Source: Paraphaeosphaeria minitans
Lineage: Eukaryota > Ascomycota > Dothideomycetes > Pleosporales > Didymosphaeriaceae
Assembly: GCA_015832175.1 (NCBI GenBank)
Contig: WJXW01000003.1
Coordinates: forward strand, 2,914,001 to 2,978,000
Length of the DNA stretch: 64,000 nucleotides
Direction of reading: 5' to 3'
The position numbers and the translations under genes are program-made. This document shows positions 23,857 to 36,800 of the stretch, piece after piece. The notes beneath the pieces were generated by a model, which saw only the letters and a program-made list of their open reading frames with translations, made no database searches and had not been told where the DNA came from. How positions within the stretch are numbered: the first letter of the stretch is position 1; the number at the start of each line of letters is the position of its first letter.

Positions 23857-24589
23857 GTAGAGATGCCGTGTCAAGCATGGAGTTGGGATAAGGGCCTGAT
23901 GGGTCTTGAGGTCATTGGTTTTGTATATCTTCCGTGCATTATCTACCTCGTTGTCTCTTTTACTTCTGTATCTTCCTGTTTTATCCATGTCGCCTTTCAG
24001 ATCTTGGCTTGCGTTTGGCGATGCATAGTATACTTTATTGTAGTTCGATTTTGACTGCGAGCGTTCTTGCATGGCGTTGGTCAATGGTTGTTATGCATGG
24101 CGGTGGGTGATCTTGTCAACTGGTAGTTTTCCCGTTTGATCGAGGTGGAGCCGGCGGGGAGGGGGTAGGGGGGAGGGGGGTTTGTATATTTGGGAGAATG
24201 GGTGCTCTGGGTCATGGTTGTGGGATGGATACTGGTGCCGGGATAGGAACGGTGAATTTTTTTCAACCGGACTAGAATTTACATGGTGTGCTTTGTGTTG
24301 CGTACAGGCGCAGGTGCAAAAGAAAACTCTATAACATGTACGCGTTGGATAATACATATAGCCATAGACCTTATTCTACACGTTGGAACTGGACATGTTT
24401 ATTGTAGTGGCATGTGCATGAGGACTGGGTACTTGGCTGGTGCGATGCCTGCTGCTTACATACCTATATAAAGGATGGATACTGCTTCGGACTATGATGG
24501 GCTTGTGTGCCGTTGGGGTAGACGTGATCGTTGCTCCGTTTCAAATTGATCAGCATGCTCTACAATGGTAATGGACTCCTCAGTAGTGT

Positions 24590-24702
24590 TTTTCTTCTTT
24601 TTCTTCTTTTCCTTCTTTTCCTTCTTTTCCTTCTTTTCCTTCTTTTCCTTCTTTTCCTTCTTTTCCTTCTTTTCCTTCTTTTCCTTCCTTTCCTTCCTTT
24701 CT
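24590..24702. repeat. Polypyrimidine microsatellite (TTTTCCTTC)n
   Basis: About eleven copies of the 9-mer TTTTCCTTC on the plus strand, with a few unit-length variants at both ends. It is a pure pyrimidine tract of over 110 bases. Confidence 0.9.
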
Positions 24703-24780
24703 CCGAGCAGGTGCGCGGTTGGAGTGTTGATGCGACGTCAGCAAGATCGTCTGCCCGGGAGTAGGGAGCAATATGATTCC

Positions 24781-24801
24781 GGGGGGGGGGGGGGGGGGGG
24801 G
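24781..24801. repeat. Homopolymer G tract
   Basis: Twenty-one consecutive G residues. Length is probably unreliable in sequencing. Confidence 0.9.
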
Positions 24802-24922
24802 TTCATTCCAATGATGCAGTGCAAGGGCTCAAGTGCTTCGACCACATGCCCTGAGAGCAGCGACGTTCTAGTGTGATTTCGGGTCTTGGATTGTGCTATG
24901 TTTTTTTAGGTTTAGGTCATGT

Positions 24923-24981
24923 TTTCTTCTTCTTCTTCTTCTTCTTCTTCTTCTTCTTCTTCTTCTTCTTCTTCTTCTTCA
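24923..24981. repeat. (TTC)n microsatellite
   Basis: About nineteen perfect TTC units, again a pyrimidine-only tract on the plus strand. Confidence 0.9.
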
Positions 24982-25530
24982 AGATTAGTTTCGAGTTGTC
25001 TTTTAATACAATAGGTATTGGGCTTATCAGGAGCTTGGATGCCCGTTTCAATTTCACCTACCTCTCACGCAGTTCATATAGATTCTCTGTATGTCCCAAC
25101 CTGTCACCGGTCCAGGTTGGTCTTCGCGGTGATGAGTCCGATTCCAACTTTTTCCTCGGCTCGTGCAAATCGTAACTTTTACTTAGTTTGCCCTGCATGT
25201 CTTCTGCTCTTTACGCCACGAGGGACGAATGCAAGTAAGGTATTCAGAATTGATTTTATTCATTAGTCTACAAGTCACTACTTCCGTGGTTCGTGCCAAC
25301 AATAGCAAAACTTTTTAAGTAAAAGTAAAAGTCGAGTTGATAGCCGCCCCTGTAGCTATTATAGGAGTCTATCTCGCTGTTGATGTGGCAGAAGCAACGA
25401 ATCCAATAGCGGTGGTTCAGCGCTCGAGTTGATATGCTCAGTGAATGCTCTTTTCTTTGTGGACCGTACTAAAATACAATGCTAATCCACGTAAAGTTTA
25501 TTAGATAGGCTCATGATAAAAAACTCACTT

Positions 25531-26273
25531 TAATGTTACCTTAACATATAATATTACTTTTAATTTTTAGTTATTATTTGCATAGGGTTGCTATTTGCAC
25601 TATGCCTTGCTATAAAACTAGTATAGGTAATAGAGGACTAGCGTATAATAGTGTTAAAAGTAGTAAATTAAAATTAAGAGTGTCTTATAAATCTTCTATC
25701 TTTATAGCAAAGAATAAACTATATATAGGTAATAAGGTCTACAGTTTATAGGCGAGGTTCGTTAAAGTCTCCTATACTAGTAGGGTATAGGGATAGAAAA
25801 GCCAGACTACGATAGCGTTTACTTTAGGTAAATTTACTAATAGGTGTAACTTATACTGCACCTATAGAGAGGTATACTATATTTGTGTAAAATTAAATTT
25901 AAGCGTAAAGAGCCTTAAACTTTAAAGTGTCTACTTTAAAATTAGGGATAGTAAATACTTTAGGAGTTTTATAGTTAGCGTTATCTAGAGCTTCTTTATC
26001 TTGCTGTAATTAGCTAGTATATTCTTCTTTATTATACTTACTTTTATAAATATTTATTATAGTAGATATAGATAAGTGCGTAGCGCTAGATCTAGTCTAG
26101 GTGCTAGTATTAGGCGAGGTATTAGTACTAGAAGAACTTATAAAAATATTAGGTAAAGACTAAGTAACCTCTAAGTCCTATTTTATAGAACTATTAAAAG
26201 GAAGCGATGTAAGTGCATTATAATTAAGAATAATATTATAGTATCTTAAGTAGTGTACAATTAGAAATAATAA
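25531..26273. other. AT-rich RIP-type sequence, unassigned
   Basis: No open frame. The same TA- and TAG-rich texture as the rest of the block, forming the host sequence into which the first copia copy inserted. No family recognised. Confidence 0.5.
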
Positions 26274-26278
26274 CTACC

Positions 26279-26590
26279 TATAGGTTTGGCTTAATCTGCA
26301 ATTAAGTATTTAAGGGTTAATAGTATACTATTATGCAAAGGGTAAAAAGTAGGTTTAATTAATTACGTCTTATCTATTGTATAAAGGGGCACTAAGGACC
26401 TTATAAAGTCTCTACCTCTTAGCGCTAACCTAAGCAGTGGGTCCTTATGCGGGTCCTTATAGATAGGTAGGGCTTTATAAAGTCTCTACCTCTTAGCGCT
26501 AACCTAAGTAGTGGGTCCTTGTGCGGGTCCCTATAGGTAGGTAGGCCCCTATTTCACTTAGTACTATTTATATAATAAACTATATAGACA
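26279..26590 (-). repeat. LTR of copia copy 1 (left, two 74-bp units)
   Basis: 312 bp. It contains two copies of a 74-bp unit with the core CTTATAAAGTCTCTACCTCT and TTAGCGCTAACCTAAG, beginning near 26398 and 26472. Confidence 0.85.
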
Positions 26591-29006
26591 CTAGCAACTT
26601 TTCTTTTATATAATAGCTTATATCTATTATACGCTTCCTTTTCCTATCCTTCTCTATCTATATAGTTAGCCTTCCCCTATTAGAATAGGTTGTAAGGTAA
26701 GTGTAGTGTTACTATATAGTAAAAGTCCTATTTGCACCTACTCTTATATAAATAGGCAGTAATAGCTAACCTACTTAGTTTTTACCTTACCCCTTTACAT
26801 AGTAGTAGAGCTGTATTATATAATAACGCTCTTTCTAGATATATATTTTATACGCAAATAAAAGGTAAAGTGTTAAGTAATATAATGCTTAGCGCTAGGT
26901 CTTAGTAAGTAGGTATAGAATAATGTCTTCTAGTTATACGATAAAAGTATGCAGTAGAAGTAAGGTATAAAGTAGCTTTCTATACTTCTTCTTTATTACT
27001 CTATTAGTCTTATTTATCTTCCTTCTCTTTCGTGTAATAGTCTTTATCCTCTAGCTCTCTTTTAAAGTTAAGAATGTATACTTATATATCTATAGTAGAG
27101 GGTTTATATTTATAGAAGTTAGTGTACAATAATATATATTACCTTCTAGCTCGCTAGGTATCCCTTAGTAGATAGTTAGTGGACTAGCATTTTTTTTATA
27201 GTATATAAAGCATTTCTACTTTATATAAGAGCTTAAACTTCTAAAGTTACTCCTTTTTTTTAGTCTAAAAGTTATTCTGCCTCTAGAGGGGCTAGATCCT
27301 CTTATATAATTATAATTATTATATTATTAATTAGTATAGTACACCTCTTTACTATCTTAGAGGAACTATAACTTCTTTCTATTTTTAGTAACTTAGAGTA
27401 ATACACAAAGGTTACTAAGTAAGCCTTCTACTATATTTTTAGGGTTAAATATAGCTTATTTAAGGTTATAATAGCTGCGGTATGCTTATATAATAGTAGT
27501 ATGTAGTTATAGTTTACTACTAAAGCCTTATCTAAGAGCCCTTTAAGCTAAAGTAAGCTTATTAATTATTACTTCTAGGGCCTTATGCGATATAGTAGCT
27601 AGATTATTTCTTTTATAGCGTTTAAAAGTAAGAGTAGTCTAGTCTATCTAGTACTAATTGTAATTAACACTAGTGTTAAAGTGCCTATTTAGTCTATTAT
27701 ACAATTTATTCTATAGAAGTCCTAGTCTAATATTATATAGGTAGTAGGTGCTCGCACAGTTAGAAAGGATTCCTAGGAAGATATTTATATACTAGTCCTA
27801 TAGTATACCTAGCCTATAGTATAGTTTTCTAAAGACTTTTACCTTATCTACTAGAATATTATATAGCCTACTAGTGTAGTTATTCTCTTTACTCTAAGCC
27901 TTCTAAAAGAGGATAATCTTATCTAGCTAGATATAAGCATAATTTCTTAGTTATTAAAGAGACTAGGAGTGTTTAGTCTTTTTGTATAATATAGTTTATT
28001 AGGCAAAAGTAGTCTAGGTTTTAGGCTACTACTACTAGTGTAGCTCTATATATAGTGTCTCTGTCCTTACATGTATAGGGATAGGCCCTAGCTATACTCT
28101 ATATATATATATATTACCTATAGATAGTGTAGGTTGCATTATTAGGATTATATAAAGCAGTTTAGGTTATAGTTATAATATTATTATGTAAAGGGTCTAT
28201 AGCTTATAGTTAAGCTGTAATAGTCTAAAGAGTTTTCTTTATATAGGTGTCCTTTATTATAATGTTAGTAGTGACAAAACCTTCTTTTATAAGAAAAGTA
28301 ATAAGCTCTGTTTTTACTACATAACTAATTTTATTAAAGGTTCTTTCCTTCTAGTTATTAAAATCTTTAGTAAAAGAAGAGATTACCTCTTTACCTTTAA
28401 GGCTGCTTACGCGATATTACGCAATTATATATACTATATAAGTGTTTAGCTATTTTAGAAAAAGGGGTAAGTGGCTGTGTAGATGTACTCTATCTATCTA
28501 GTACTTTTATGCAATCTCTCCTCTTAAAGTAATAGCCTTAATATTTATTACTTCTTCTACTTATTAAAGCTATATTACTTTATCTTCTTACTAAAGAGGT
28601 AGTATTAATTGTTGCGTAATGTCTTTAGGTTATAGTTCCTCTAGAAAGTCTTCTAGTCTTAAGGCTATATTATTATTATTATCTTTCTTAGTCGTGCGAC
28701 GTGTCTATATTTAGTTGTCGCTAGTTTAATTATGCGACTTATTTACGTTTAGTTATTACTAGTTTAATTATGCGATGTGTTTTTTAGAGTTATAAAGAGG
28801 TTCACTATCTCCTTTCTTTTCTATAGAATAGCTTAGACTAGATTATACGACTCTTTACAAATATACGCGCTTTATTTCTACTTATTATATAATCTGAAAT
28901 TTAATCTCTAGTAAAAGTAACAACATAGAGCCTACGTCTAGCTTATAGGGCGCTCTGTCTTTAGACCTTACTAGTTTATAGTTAATTAGAATTAACTACT
29001 AATTAG

Positions 29007-29392
29007 TGTAGGTTTAGCTTAATCTGTAATTAAGCATTAAAAGGTTAATAGTATACTATTATATAAAGGGTAAGAAGTAGGTTTAATTAATTACGTTTTA
29101 TCTATTGTACAAAGGGGCACTAAGGACCTTATAAAGTCTCTGCCTCTTAGTGCTAACCTAAGCAGTGGGTCCTTATATAGATTCTTATAGGTAGGTAGGG
29201 CCTTATAAAGTCTCTACCTCTTAGCGCTAACCTAAGTAGTGGGTCCTTATGTAGGTCCTTATAGGTAGGCAGGGCCTTATAAAGTCTCTACCTCTTAGCG
29301 CTAACCTAAGTAGTGGGTCCTTGTGCGGGTCCCTATAGGTAGGTAGGCCCCTATTTTACTCATTGCTATTTATACGATAAACTGTACGGATA
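29007..29392 (-). repeat. LTR of copia copy 1 (right, three 74-bp units)
   Basis: 386 bp. Same LTR family, with three 74-bp units beginning near 29127. It is 74 bp longer than its left partner, so one LTR gained or lost a unit. Confidence 0.85.
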
Positions 29393-29447
29393 CCACCTTT
29401 ATGTTATATATTACTACACTTAGTAGTCTTTTTAAAATTACTAGTTA

Positions 29448-29759
29448 TATTAGTTTGGCTTAATCTGTAATTAAGCATTTAAGGGTTAATAGTATACTAT
29501 TGTGCAAAGGGTGAGAAGTAGGTTTAATTAATTACGTCTAGTCTATTGTATAAAGGGGCACTAAGGACCTTATAAAGTCTCTGCCTCTTAGCGCTAACCT
29601 AAGCAGGGGGTCCTTATGTGGGTCCTTATAGGTAGGCAGGGCCTTATAAAGTCTCTGCCTCTTAGCGCTAACCTAAGTAGTAGGTCCTTGTGTAGGTCCC
29701 TATAGGTAGGTAGGCCCCTATTTCACTTAGTGCTATTTATATAATAAACTATATAGACA
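29448..29759 (-). repeat. LTR of copia copy 2 (left)
   Basis: 312 bp with two 74-bp units. Its length is identical to that of the partner LTR at 31323-31634. Confidence 0.85.
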
Positions 29760-31322
29760 CTAGTAACTTTTCTTTTGTATAATAGTTTATGTCTATTATA
29801 CGCTTTCCCTTTTCTATCCTTCTCTATCTATATAGTTAGCCTTCCCCTATTAGAATAGGTTATAAGGTAGGTGTAGTATTACTGTGCAGTAGAGGTCCTA
29901 TTTATACCTACTCTTATATAAATAGGTAGTAATAGCTAACCTACTTAGTTCTTACTCTACCCCTTCGCATAGTAGTAGAGTTGTATTACGTAATAAGGCT
30001 CTTTCTAGGTATATGTCCTATGCGTAAATAGAAGGTAGGGTATTAAGTAATATAATACTTAGCGCTAGGTCTTAGTAAGCAGGTATAGAAGGATCGCTCC
30101 TAGTTATATAATAAAGGTATATAGTAAAAGTAAGGTATAAGGTAGCTTTTTATACTTTTTCTTTATTACTCTATTAGTCTTATTTATCTTCCTCCTTTTT
30201 CGTGCGATAGTCTTTATCCTCTAGCTCTCCTTTAAAGTTAAGGATAATATTATCTAGCTAGATAGAAGTATAATCTCCTAGTTATTAAAGAGACTAGGAG
30301 TGTCTAGCCTCTTTATATGATGTAGTTTGTTAGGTAAAAGCAGTCTAGGTTTTAGGCTGTTACTACTAGTGTGGCTCTATATATAGTGTCTCTATCCTCG
30401 CACGTATAAGGACAGGCCCTAGCTATGCTCTATATATATATATATATTGCCTATAGATAGTATAGGTTATATTATTAGGATTGTACAAAGCGGTTTAGGT
30501 TACAGTTACAGTGTTATTATATAAAGGGTCTATAGCTTATAGTTAAGCTATAATAGTCTAAAGAGTTTCTTTATATAGGTGTCCTTTATTGTAATATTAG
30601 TAGCGATAAAGCCTTTTTTTATAAAAAAAGTAATAAGCTCTCTTCTTACTATATAACTAATCTTATTAAAAGTTTTCTCTTTCTAGTTGTTAAAATCTTT
30701 AGTAAAAGAAGAGATTACCTCTTTACTTTTAAGGCTGCTTACGCGATATTGCGTAATTATGTACACTATATAAGTGTTTAGCTATTTTAGAGAAAGGGGT
30801 AGGTAGCTATATAGATTTACTTTATCTACCTAGTACTTTTGTGCAATCTCTCCTCTTAAGGTAATAGCCTTAATATTTATTACTTCTTCTACTTATTAAA
30901 ACTATTCTAAGTTGTCCTTCTAGATAGCTTATTATATAATTCCTTCTTGTATAGATTCTTCTATAAAGTCTCCTAGTTCTAGTGCTATGTTATTATCTTA
31001 TTAAATCATGCGACTAGACTATATTAGTATATTACTAGTTCAATCGTGCAATATGTTTACATTTAGTTATTACTAGTTTAATTATGTAATGTGTTTTTTA
31101 GGGTTGTAAATATACTTACTATCTCCTTTCTTTTCTATAGAATAGCTTAGACTAGATCGTGCAACTCTTTATAAATATACGCACTTTATTTCTACTTATT
31201 ATATAATCTAAAATTTAATCTCTAGTAAAAGTAATAATATAGAGCCTACGTATCTAGCTTATAGGGCGCTCTGTCTTTAGACCTTACTAGTTTACAGTTA
31301 ATTAGAATTAACTACTAATTAG

Positions 31323-31634
31323 TGTTAGTTTAGCTTAATCTATAATTAAGCATTTAAGGATTAATAGTATACTATCGTGTAAAAGGTAAGAAGTAGGTTT
31401 AATTAATTACGTCTAGTCTATCGTACAAAGGGGCACTAAGGACCTTATAAAGTCTCTGCCTCTTGGCGCTAACCTAAGTAGGGGGTCCTTGTGCGGGTCC
31501 TTATAGGTAGGCAGGGCCTTATAAAGTCTCTGCCTATTAGCGCTAACCTAAGTAGTGGGTCCTTGTGCGGGTCCCTATAGGTAGGCAGGCCCCTATTTTA
31601 CTTAGTGCTATTTGTACGATATACTGTATAGATA
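31323..31634 (-). repeat. LTR of copia copy 2 (right)
   Basis: 312 bp with two 74-bp units, in the same orientation as the left LTR. Its outer end is followed directly by the AGTTA target duplication. Confidence 0.85.
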
Positions 31635-31639
31635 AGTTA

Positions 31640-32007
31640 ACTTAATTAGGATTATTACTATCTACTTAGATAGGCTTTAGAATAATAATCTTTACTTATT
31701 ATAGTAAATAAGGGAGTTAAGTAAAAGGTATTATAGTGTTAACTATAAAATTATAGATATAACCTTTATAGTAGTATTAGGCGCCCTAGTGCGTATAAAC
31801 CTTAATTATAACTTAAATACGTGTAAGTAGGCATTCCTCTATATTAGTAAGGGGTAGTAATAATAGAGGTAATAGGCTAGAATCTATATTATTTTTAGCT
31901 CTATAAAGTGGCATAAAATTAGTGCTACTAAATTTGTTTTAATCTTTTTAATAGTCTACACATTCCTCTTAAATAATATCTAGATAGAACTACCTATAGT
32001 TATAAGT
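31640..32007. other. AT-rich host sequence between copia copies 2 and 3
   Basis: About 370 bases of RIP-type sequence outside either element, with no open frame and no similarity noticed to the copia internal regions. Confidence 0.5.
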
Positions 32008-32012
32008 AAGAT

Positions 32013-32250
32013 TATTAGTTTAGCTTAATCTATAATTAAGTATTTAAGGGTTAATAGTATACTATCGTGTAAAGGGTAAGAAGTAGGTTTAATTAATTAC
32101 GTCTAGTCTATTGTACAAAGGGGTACTAAGGGCTTTATAAAGTCTCTACCTCTTAGCGCTAACCTAAGTAGTGGGTCCTTATACAGGTCCCTATAGGTAG
32201 GTAGGCCCCCACTTTACCTAGTGCTACTTATATAATAAACTATATAAACA
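32013..32250 (-). repeat. LTR of copia copy 3 (left)
   Basis: 238 bp with one 74-bp unit. The outer end abuts the AAGAT target duplication. Confidence 0.85.
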
Positions 32251-33534
32251 CTAGTAACTTTTCTTTTATATAATAGCCTATATTTATTATATGTTTTCTT
32301 TTCCTATCCTTCTTTATCTATACAGTTGCCCTTCCCCTATTAGAATAGGTTATAGGGTAGGTGTAGTGTTACTGTGCGGTAGAGGTCTTATTTACACCTA
32401 CTCTTATATAAATAAATAGTAACAGCTAACCTATTTAGTTCTTACCCTACCCCCTTATATAGTAGCAGAGCCGCATTATATAATAAGGCTTTTTCTAGGC
32501 ATGTGCCTTATACGTAAATAAAAGGTAGAGTGTTAAGTAATATAATACTTAGCGCTAGGTCTTAGTAAGTAGGTATAAAAGGATATCTCTTAGCTCCCCT
32601 AAACCCTCTCTCCTTTATTCTACTTTAATATATATGTACCTTTCTCCCTTCTTACCTTATTCTTTTTAGTGTTCTAGTGTCTAGTAGCTAGTACTCTATT
32701 ACTAGTAAATATGTATAGCTTTTTTATATAATGCTAATTTTTTTTTTTTAATAAGACACACATATATACATACACACTTATATATACTTACTATTATATA
32801 ATAGCTAATAACGCTGTTAGTTTGTTAGGCGCTAGTACCCTTACTACTAGTGTCTTTGTGCTAGTTATTATAGGCTAGACTAGATTATATATCTAGGTTA
32901 ACCTCCCTACTAGTTTGCCTAGTATAAAGGCCTTTATGTAGAGTCTAGTAGTAAATATATAACAAATTTTCTAGAGTATCTTTATTTTTATTATATAATG
33001 CTAATAAGTGTAGGATAAAGAGGCTAGGGTGGCCTATATACCCTTTTAAGATATTATTGTGTAAATCCTAGTTAGTATGAACCTTTAGTAGTAGGCTGCT
33101 TATATTATATAACGTAAAGGATATTAGTAAGTAGTACTTATTTAGTTACGCGGCTAAGTTTAAAATAAGTCTTATACTTACTTATATAGTACTACTAATA
33201 CTAGTAATTAGGTGTTCCTAGATTATTATATAATCTTAGGTTATAAGTCTAAATTATATAGTGCCTATGTGTAGAAGTTGCATAGTGCTTATTATAAGCG
33301 TTGTATATAAAGGGGGGGGTAAATGTCTTTATTACACAAAAGGGTAGGTAGGCCTAGTCTTAAGATATCTAAATTATTAATATAGAAAATATATTCTTTA
33401 ATATCTTTATATAATCTCTTACAATATATTCCCTCTCTTATAATAAAACTATAAGGTTAAATTAGTAGTAGGGCTTATATAGCCTAAAAATAAATGTGTC
33501 TATGCGAAGTTATAGCAAGTTGGATAGAAAGAGA

Positions 33535-33575
<41 letters not shown>

Positions 33576-33999
33576 GTAAGTAAAATAATAAAAGAAATGT
33601 TGTGTAATAGAGTAGTTACTTTGTTATATAGTCCTTGTTAATTCTGTCTACTAAAGCCTTAATAGTAATGTGTAGTTTATTTGTTAAAATTAGTATTTAG
33701 AGTGCCTAGTTAGGTGCTTTCTTTATATAAGTATTAGTAGAATTATCTTTACTATTAATCCACCTAATCTCTATAATTTCCTGTTTTTCGTATAACTCCC
33801 TAATTAATATAATATTAATTATAAGACGTTTTTCGTTTATAGTGCCTAGTTATATAAGGCATTTGTATAGGGGTTTTAAGTTAGTATAGACTATAATAGG
33901 AATTAGGGGGATCTAAAGTGTTTATATAATTTATTAGAGTGTTGTGCTTAATGCAATTGTATTATTAAAACTACCTACTAGACTATATAATTCACTTAC

Positions 34000-36800
34000 T
34001 AGAACACTTCTAGTTACTCTTTTACACTTTACTAAGTTCTAGTAGATAATATTACTATAGATCTTAAAGTCCTAAGTTATTATGTAATGTTCCTCTACTA
34101 GCATAATAATAAAGCTAAGCTATAAGCTTAGGTCTCTATTATTAGTAAAAGAGCTATCTATAAAGATAAACAGCTTTATGTAACCTAGGTTAAGTAGAAT
34201 AAATTTTAGTCCTTTTTATGTATTCTAAATTTGCTAGTTTAAATGCATGTTTAGTACCTTAATATTTTCTTTTGTTAGTACTATTATTTGCGCGGTAATA
34301 GATAGGTTAAATGTTATTTCTAGTTAGTAAACTAAGGAGATATATACACCTCTTACTTATTATATAATATATTAGTGTATAGCGTCTTTATTCTAGAGAT
34401 TAATTATATAAAGGCTTTTAGCCTGTTCCTTTTATTCTAGGGTAATAACACTCTAGATAAGTTAGATTTTACCTCTATTAAACTTAATTACCTTATCTTA
34501 TATTAAGACGCTTTTGTCCTTTATATAAAACTTTATAGTATAGAGCTGCTCTTTTTCTTATTATACGAAGCTTTCTGTAACTACGCTAAAGGTATTATTA
34601 GTCTAGAGTCTAGTAATACTAAAATCTTAGGTCCTTTATCTATAATAAGTAGGTATAGGTTATACGTTAATACATGTATCTATAGTTTCTCTTTATAGTA
34701 GTTGTAGTATGTCTTAAACTAGTAGAGACCTAATTCTGCTGCGCTATATAGAGGTTATATAACTTATAGAATTGTGTTTAGTAAGAAGAAATCGCGCATT
34801 TCTACTAGTAGTTAGGCGTATAATGTACGAAGGAGTTTGTTAGTAGACTATATATAGGCCTAAGTAATATCCTTAAGCTTAATGTGCATATTGTACGACT
34901 AAATTAGTGTTATAGAAAGAGCTAACAGTAACCTCTAGCTTATATGCTAGATAGTAGGAGATTATATAAAGATCTCCTCTTTTTCTTTGTTTAAATAGCT
35001 AGTAAAGACAAGTTTTAATTTTTTATATAGTTAGGTTATCTTACCTTTAATCTCTTATATAAGACGTAGGTTAAAGATATAGCTAGATTATTTATTAGGG
35101 TTATATAATAAGATTTTAAAAGTGCTATTAGTAATAAGGGTATTTATTTCTGCCACATCTAATTCTTTAAAAGGCTAGCTAGGTGTAGTAATAAGGCTTT
35201 CTATATAAAGCTTTAGTGTAAGCTTAAAGTTATTTTTTTTTAGGTAATAAGCTAGGTGTTTAGTCTTCCTAATCTTTATTAAGCTTTACCTAATCGTGCG
35301 ACTATAGTAGTTTAGTCCTTCTTAGGTCTTCCCCTTAGTCTTAGCTTTAGAGCTTTAATTTATACGGCTATAGGAGTATCTATATTCTATAGTTCTTATG
35401 TGCTGTCTTTAGTTGCGCGATAGTATAGTTTAACCTATATATAGCGTAGTTTTAGAGGTTTATTTTTAAGCTCTAGAATAATATCTCTTCCTTTAATGCT
35501 CTTAATCTTATATAGTCCTTACTATCCTTTCTTTTCTCTCTAGACTATAACTTCTAAGCTAAGTAGGAGTGTAAGGGTTTTGTGCGATAATAGGCTATTC
35601 TTAGTGTTAATTATATAAGTAACTTTAACTTTAGCTCTATCCTTTTTAAGTATTTTTATTACTTTCTAAACTACATTAGCTTAGGCAATTAGTTCTAGTA
35701 AGAGTAAAGTCCTTATTAATCTTTAGGTAGGCACTAAAGACTAGGAGGGTAGGTACTATACTTTTAGGCCTAGTTATATTATTTAGTGCCTTTACTGCTA
35801 TCTATAGCACTATTTTATTATTGATATAACTGTTAATTTTAGCTCTTAGAATATTATACGCTTAGTATAGTAGTATATATACTTTTTTAATCTTACCTAT
35901 AACCTAGTGTGCTTCTACTAGCATTTGCCTATATTCTGCCCTAACTATTTCTACACGATTCTAAAACTTATTAGAAGCGAAGTTGGTTCCTAGGTTATAG
36001 ATAATATAATCTAGTGGGCCTTAGTATATATTAATCTAGCATCTTATTAAGGTATCCTAGGTGTCTTGTGCAGTTATTAATCTTAGAAATTAGGCTATTT
36101 AAAAAGATGTGTCTATATTAATAATATATAGGATATCTCTTTTACTAATTTGTACAATATTAATAATAATCTTATAGTTAAAGTATAAGTTATCTTAGAT
36201 AGAGAACTTAAAGCGTTTTAGCGCTTAGTTATATAACTAGTAGTAGTAATAGAACTTTTTTACTTTTTCTAGTATAGAGCTCTCTACTTTATACTTTACT
36301 TAAGTAAGAAGCTTATATAGTCTTTCTATCTAGGGGTGTTTAAAACAGCAGTATAGGCGTTAGAGTTCTGTCTTTATAAAGAAAAGAGCTAATTTTTTAT
36401 TACTAAGGTTAAAGAAGGGGTAACCCTACTTTTATATAACTAGGACTATTATACTATCCCTTTATATAATAATATCTAGGATATTATTAAAGTATGCCCT
36501 AAGTCTATTAGTATCTGCTAGCGATAGTAGGAATAGTGTTAGGGAGTCTAGAATATAGTAGGTTACTGTTCCTATAGAGTTAGTAATTTATATAGTACCT
36601 AGAGATGTCTAGGAACCTTACCCTCTAAAGCTAATATTAGTAGATTCTAGTAACTAGTCTACTTTAGTAGTTAGGTTTTTATATAAATAGGTAGTAAGCT
36701 AGTTCTTTTCTACTATAGACACTTATACAGCGCCTATATTCTAGAGTTCTCCTTCGTACTTTGTACGATACTAACTAGCTAGAGTAAATAGTTATGTAGG
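34000..36800 (-). pseudogene. RIP-degraded copia pol (integrase region, RT, RNase H)
   Basis: On the minus strand, RNase H is recognisable at about 34190-34080 (LFIFIDSSFTNNRDLSL, where copia elements have a DxSF-type motif). The RT catalytic section is at about 34620-34580, where the paired aspartates of the TDDT motif read Asn-Asn (34594-34599), as G-to-A changes would produce. The N-terminal RT portion with the FNLRLI-EIKGKIT segment lies at about 35160-34990. Integrase should occupy about 36600-35700 but was only inferred from position. A poly-T run at 33540-33566 lies downstream of pol. Confidence 0.8.

Larger units (their letters stand above)
23857..25530. other. Gene-free fringe with microsatellites grading into the AT-rich block
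   Basis: No credible gene was found. The open frames here are either translations of simple repeats (Phe/Leu or Lys/Glu runs) or short. GC content falls gradually after about 25000 and RIP-type sequence begins at about 25530. Confidence 0.6.
26279..29392 (-). mobile_element. Ty1/copia element, non-autonomous copy 1 (pol missing)
   Basis: Left LTR 26279-26590 (312 bp) and right LTR 29007-29392 (386 bp) are in direct orientation. Reverse-complemented, they start TGTC and end in CA apart from RIP changes. The flanks are CTACC at 26274-26278 and CCACC at 29393-29397, a 5-bp target duplication differing by one C/T transition. The internal part matches the two ends of copy 3 (32251-32583 and about 36845-38865) but lacks the 4.3 kb of pol between. 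The junction is near 26925. All reading frames are destroyed. Orientation is taken from copy 3. Confidence 0.85.
29448..31634 (-). mobile_element. Ty1/copia element, non-autonomous copy 2 (pol missing, further deletion)
   Basis: LTRs 29448-29759 and 31323-31634, both 312 bp with two 74-bp units. A perfect 5-bp target duplication AGTTA lies at 29443-29447 and 31635-31639. Like copy 1 it lacks pol; the junction lies near 30100. It also lacks about 830 bp present at about 27085-27912 of copy 1, joined near 30240 at a short AGGATAAT/AAGAAT homology. No open frame survives. Confidence 0.87.

Noticed and set aside
24531..24771. Phe/Leu- and Lys/Glu-rich ORFs on both strands
   Set aside because: They are translations of the TTTTCCTTC microsatellite with no other coding signal.
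24873..25175. 100-codon ORF with a poly-Phe run
   Set aside because: The run is the (TTC)n microsatellite and the rest has no recognisable character.
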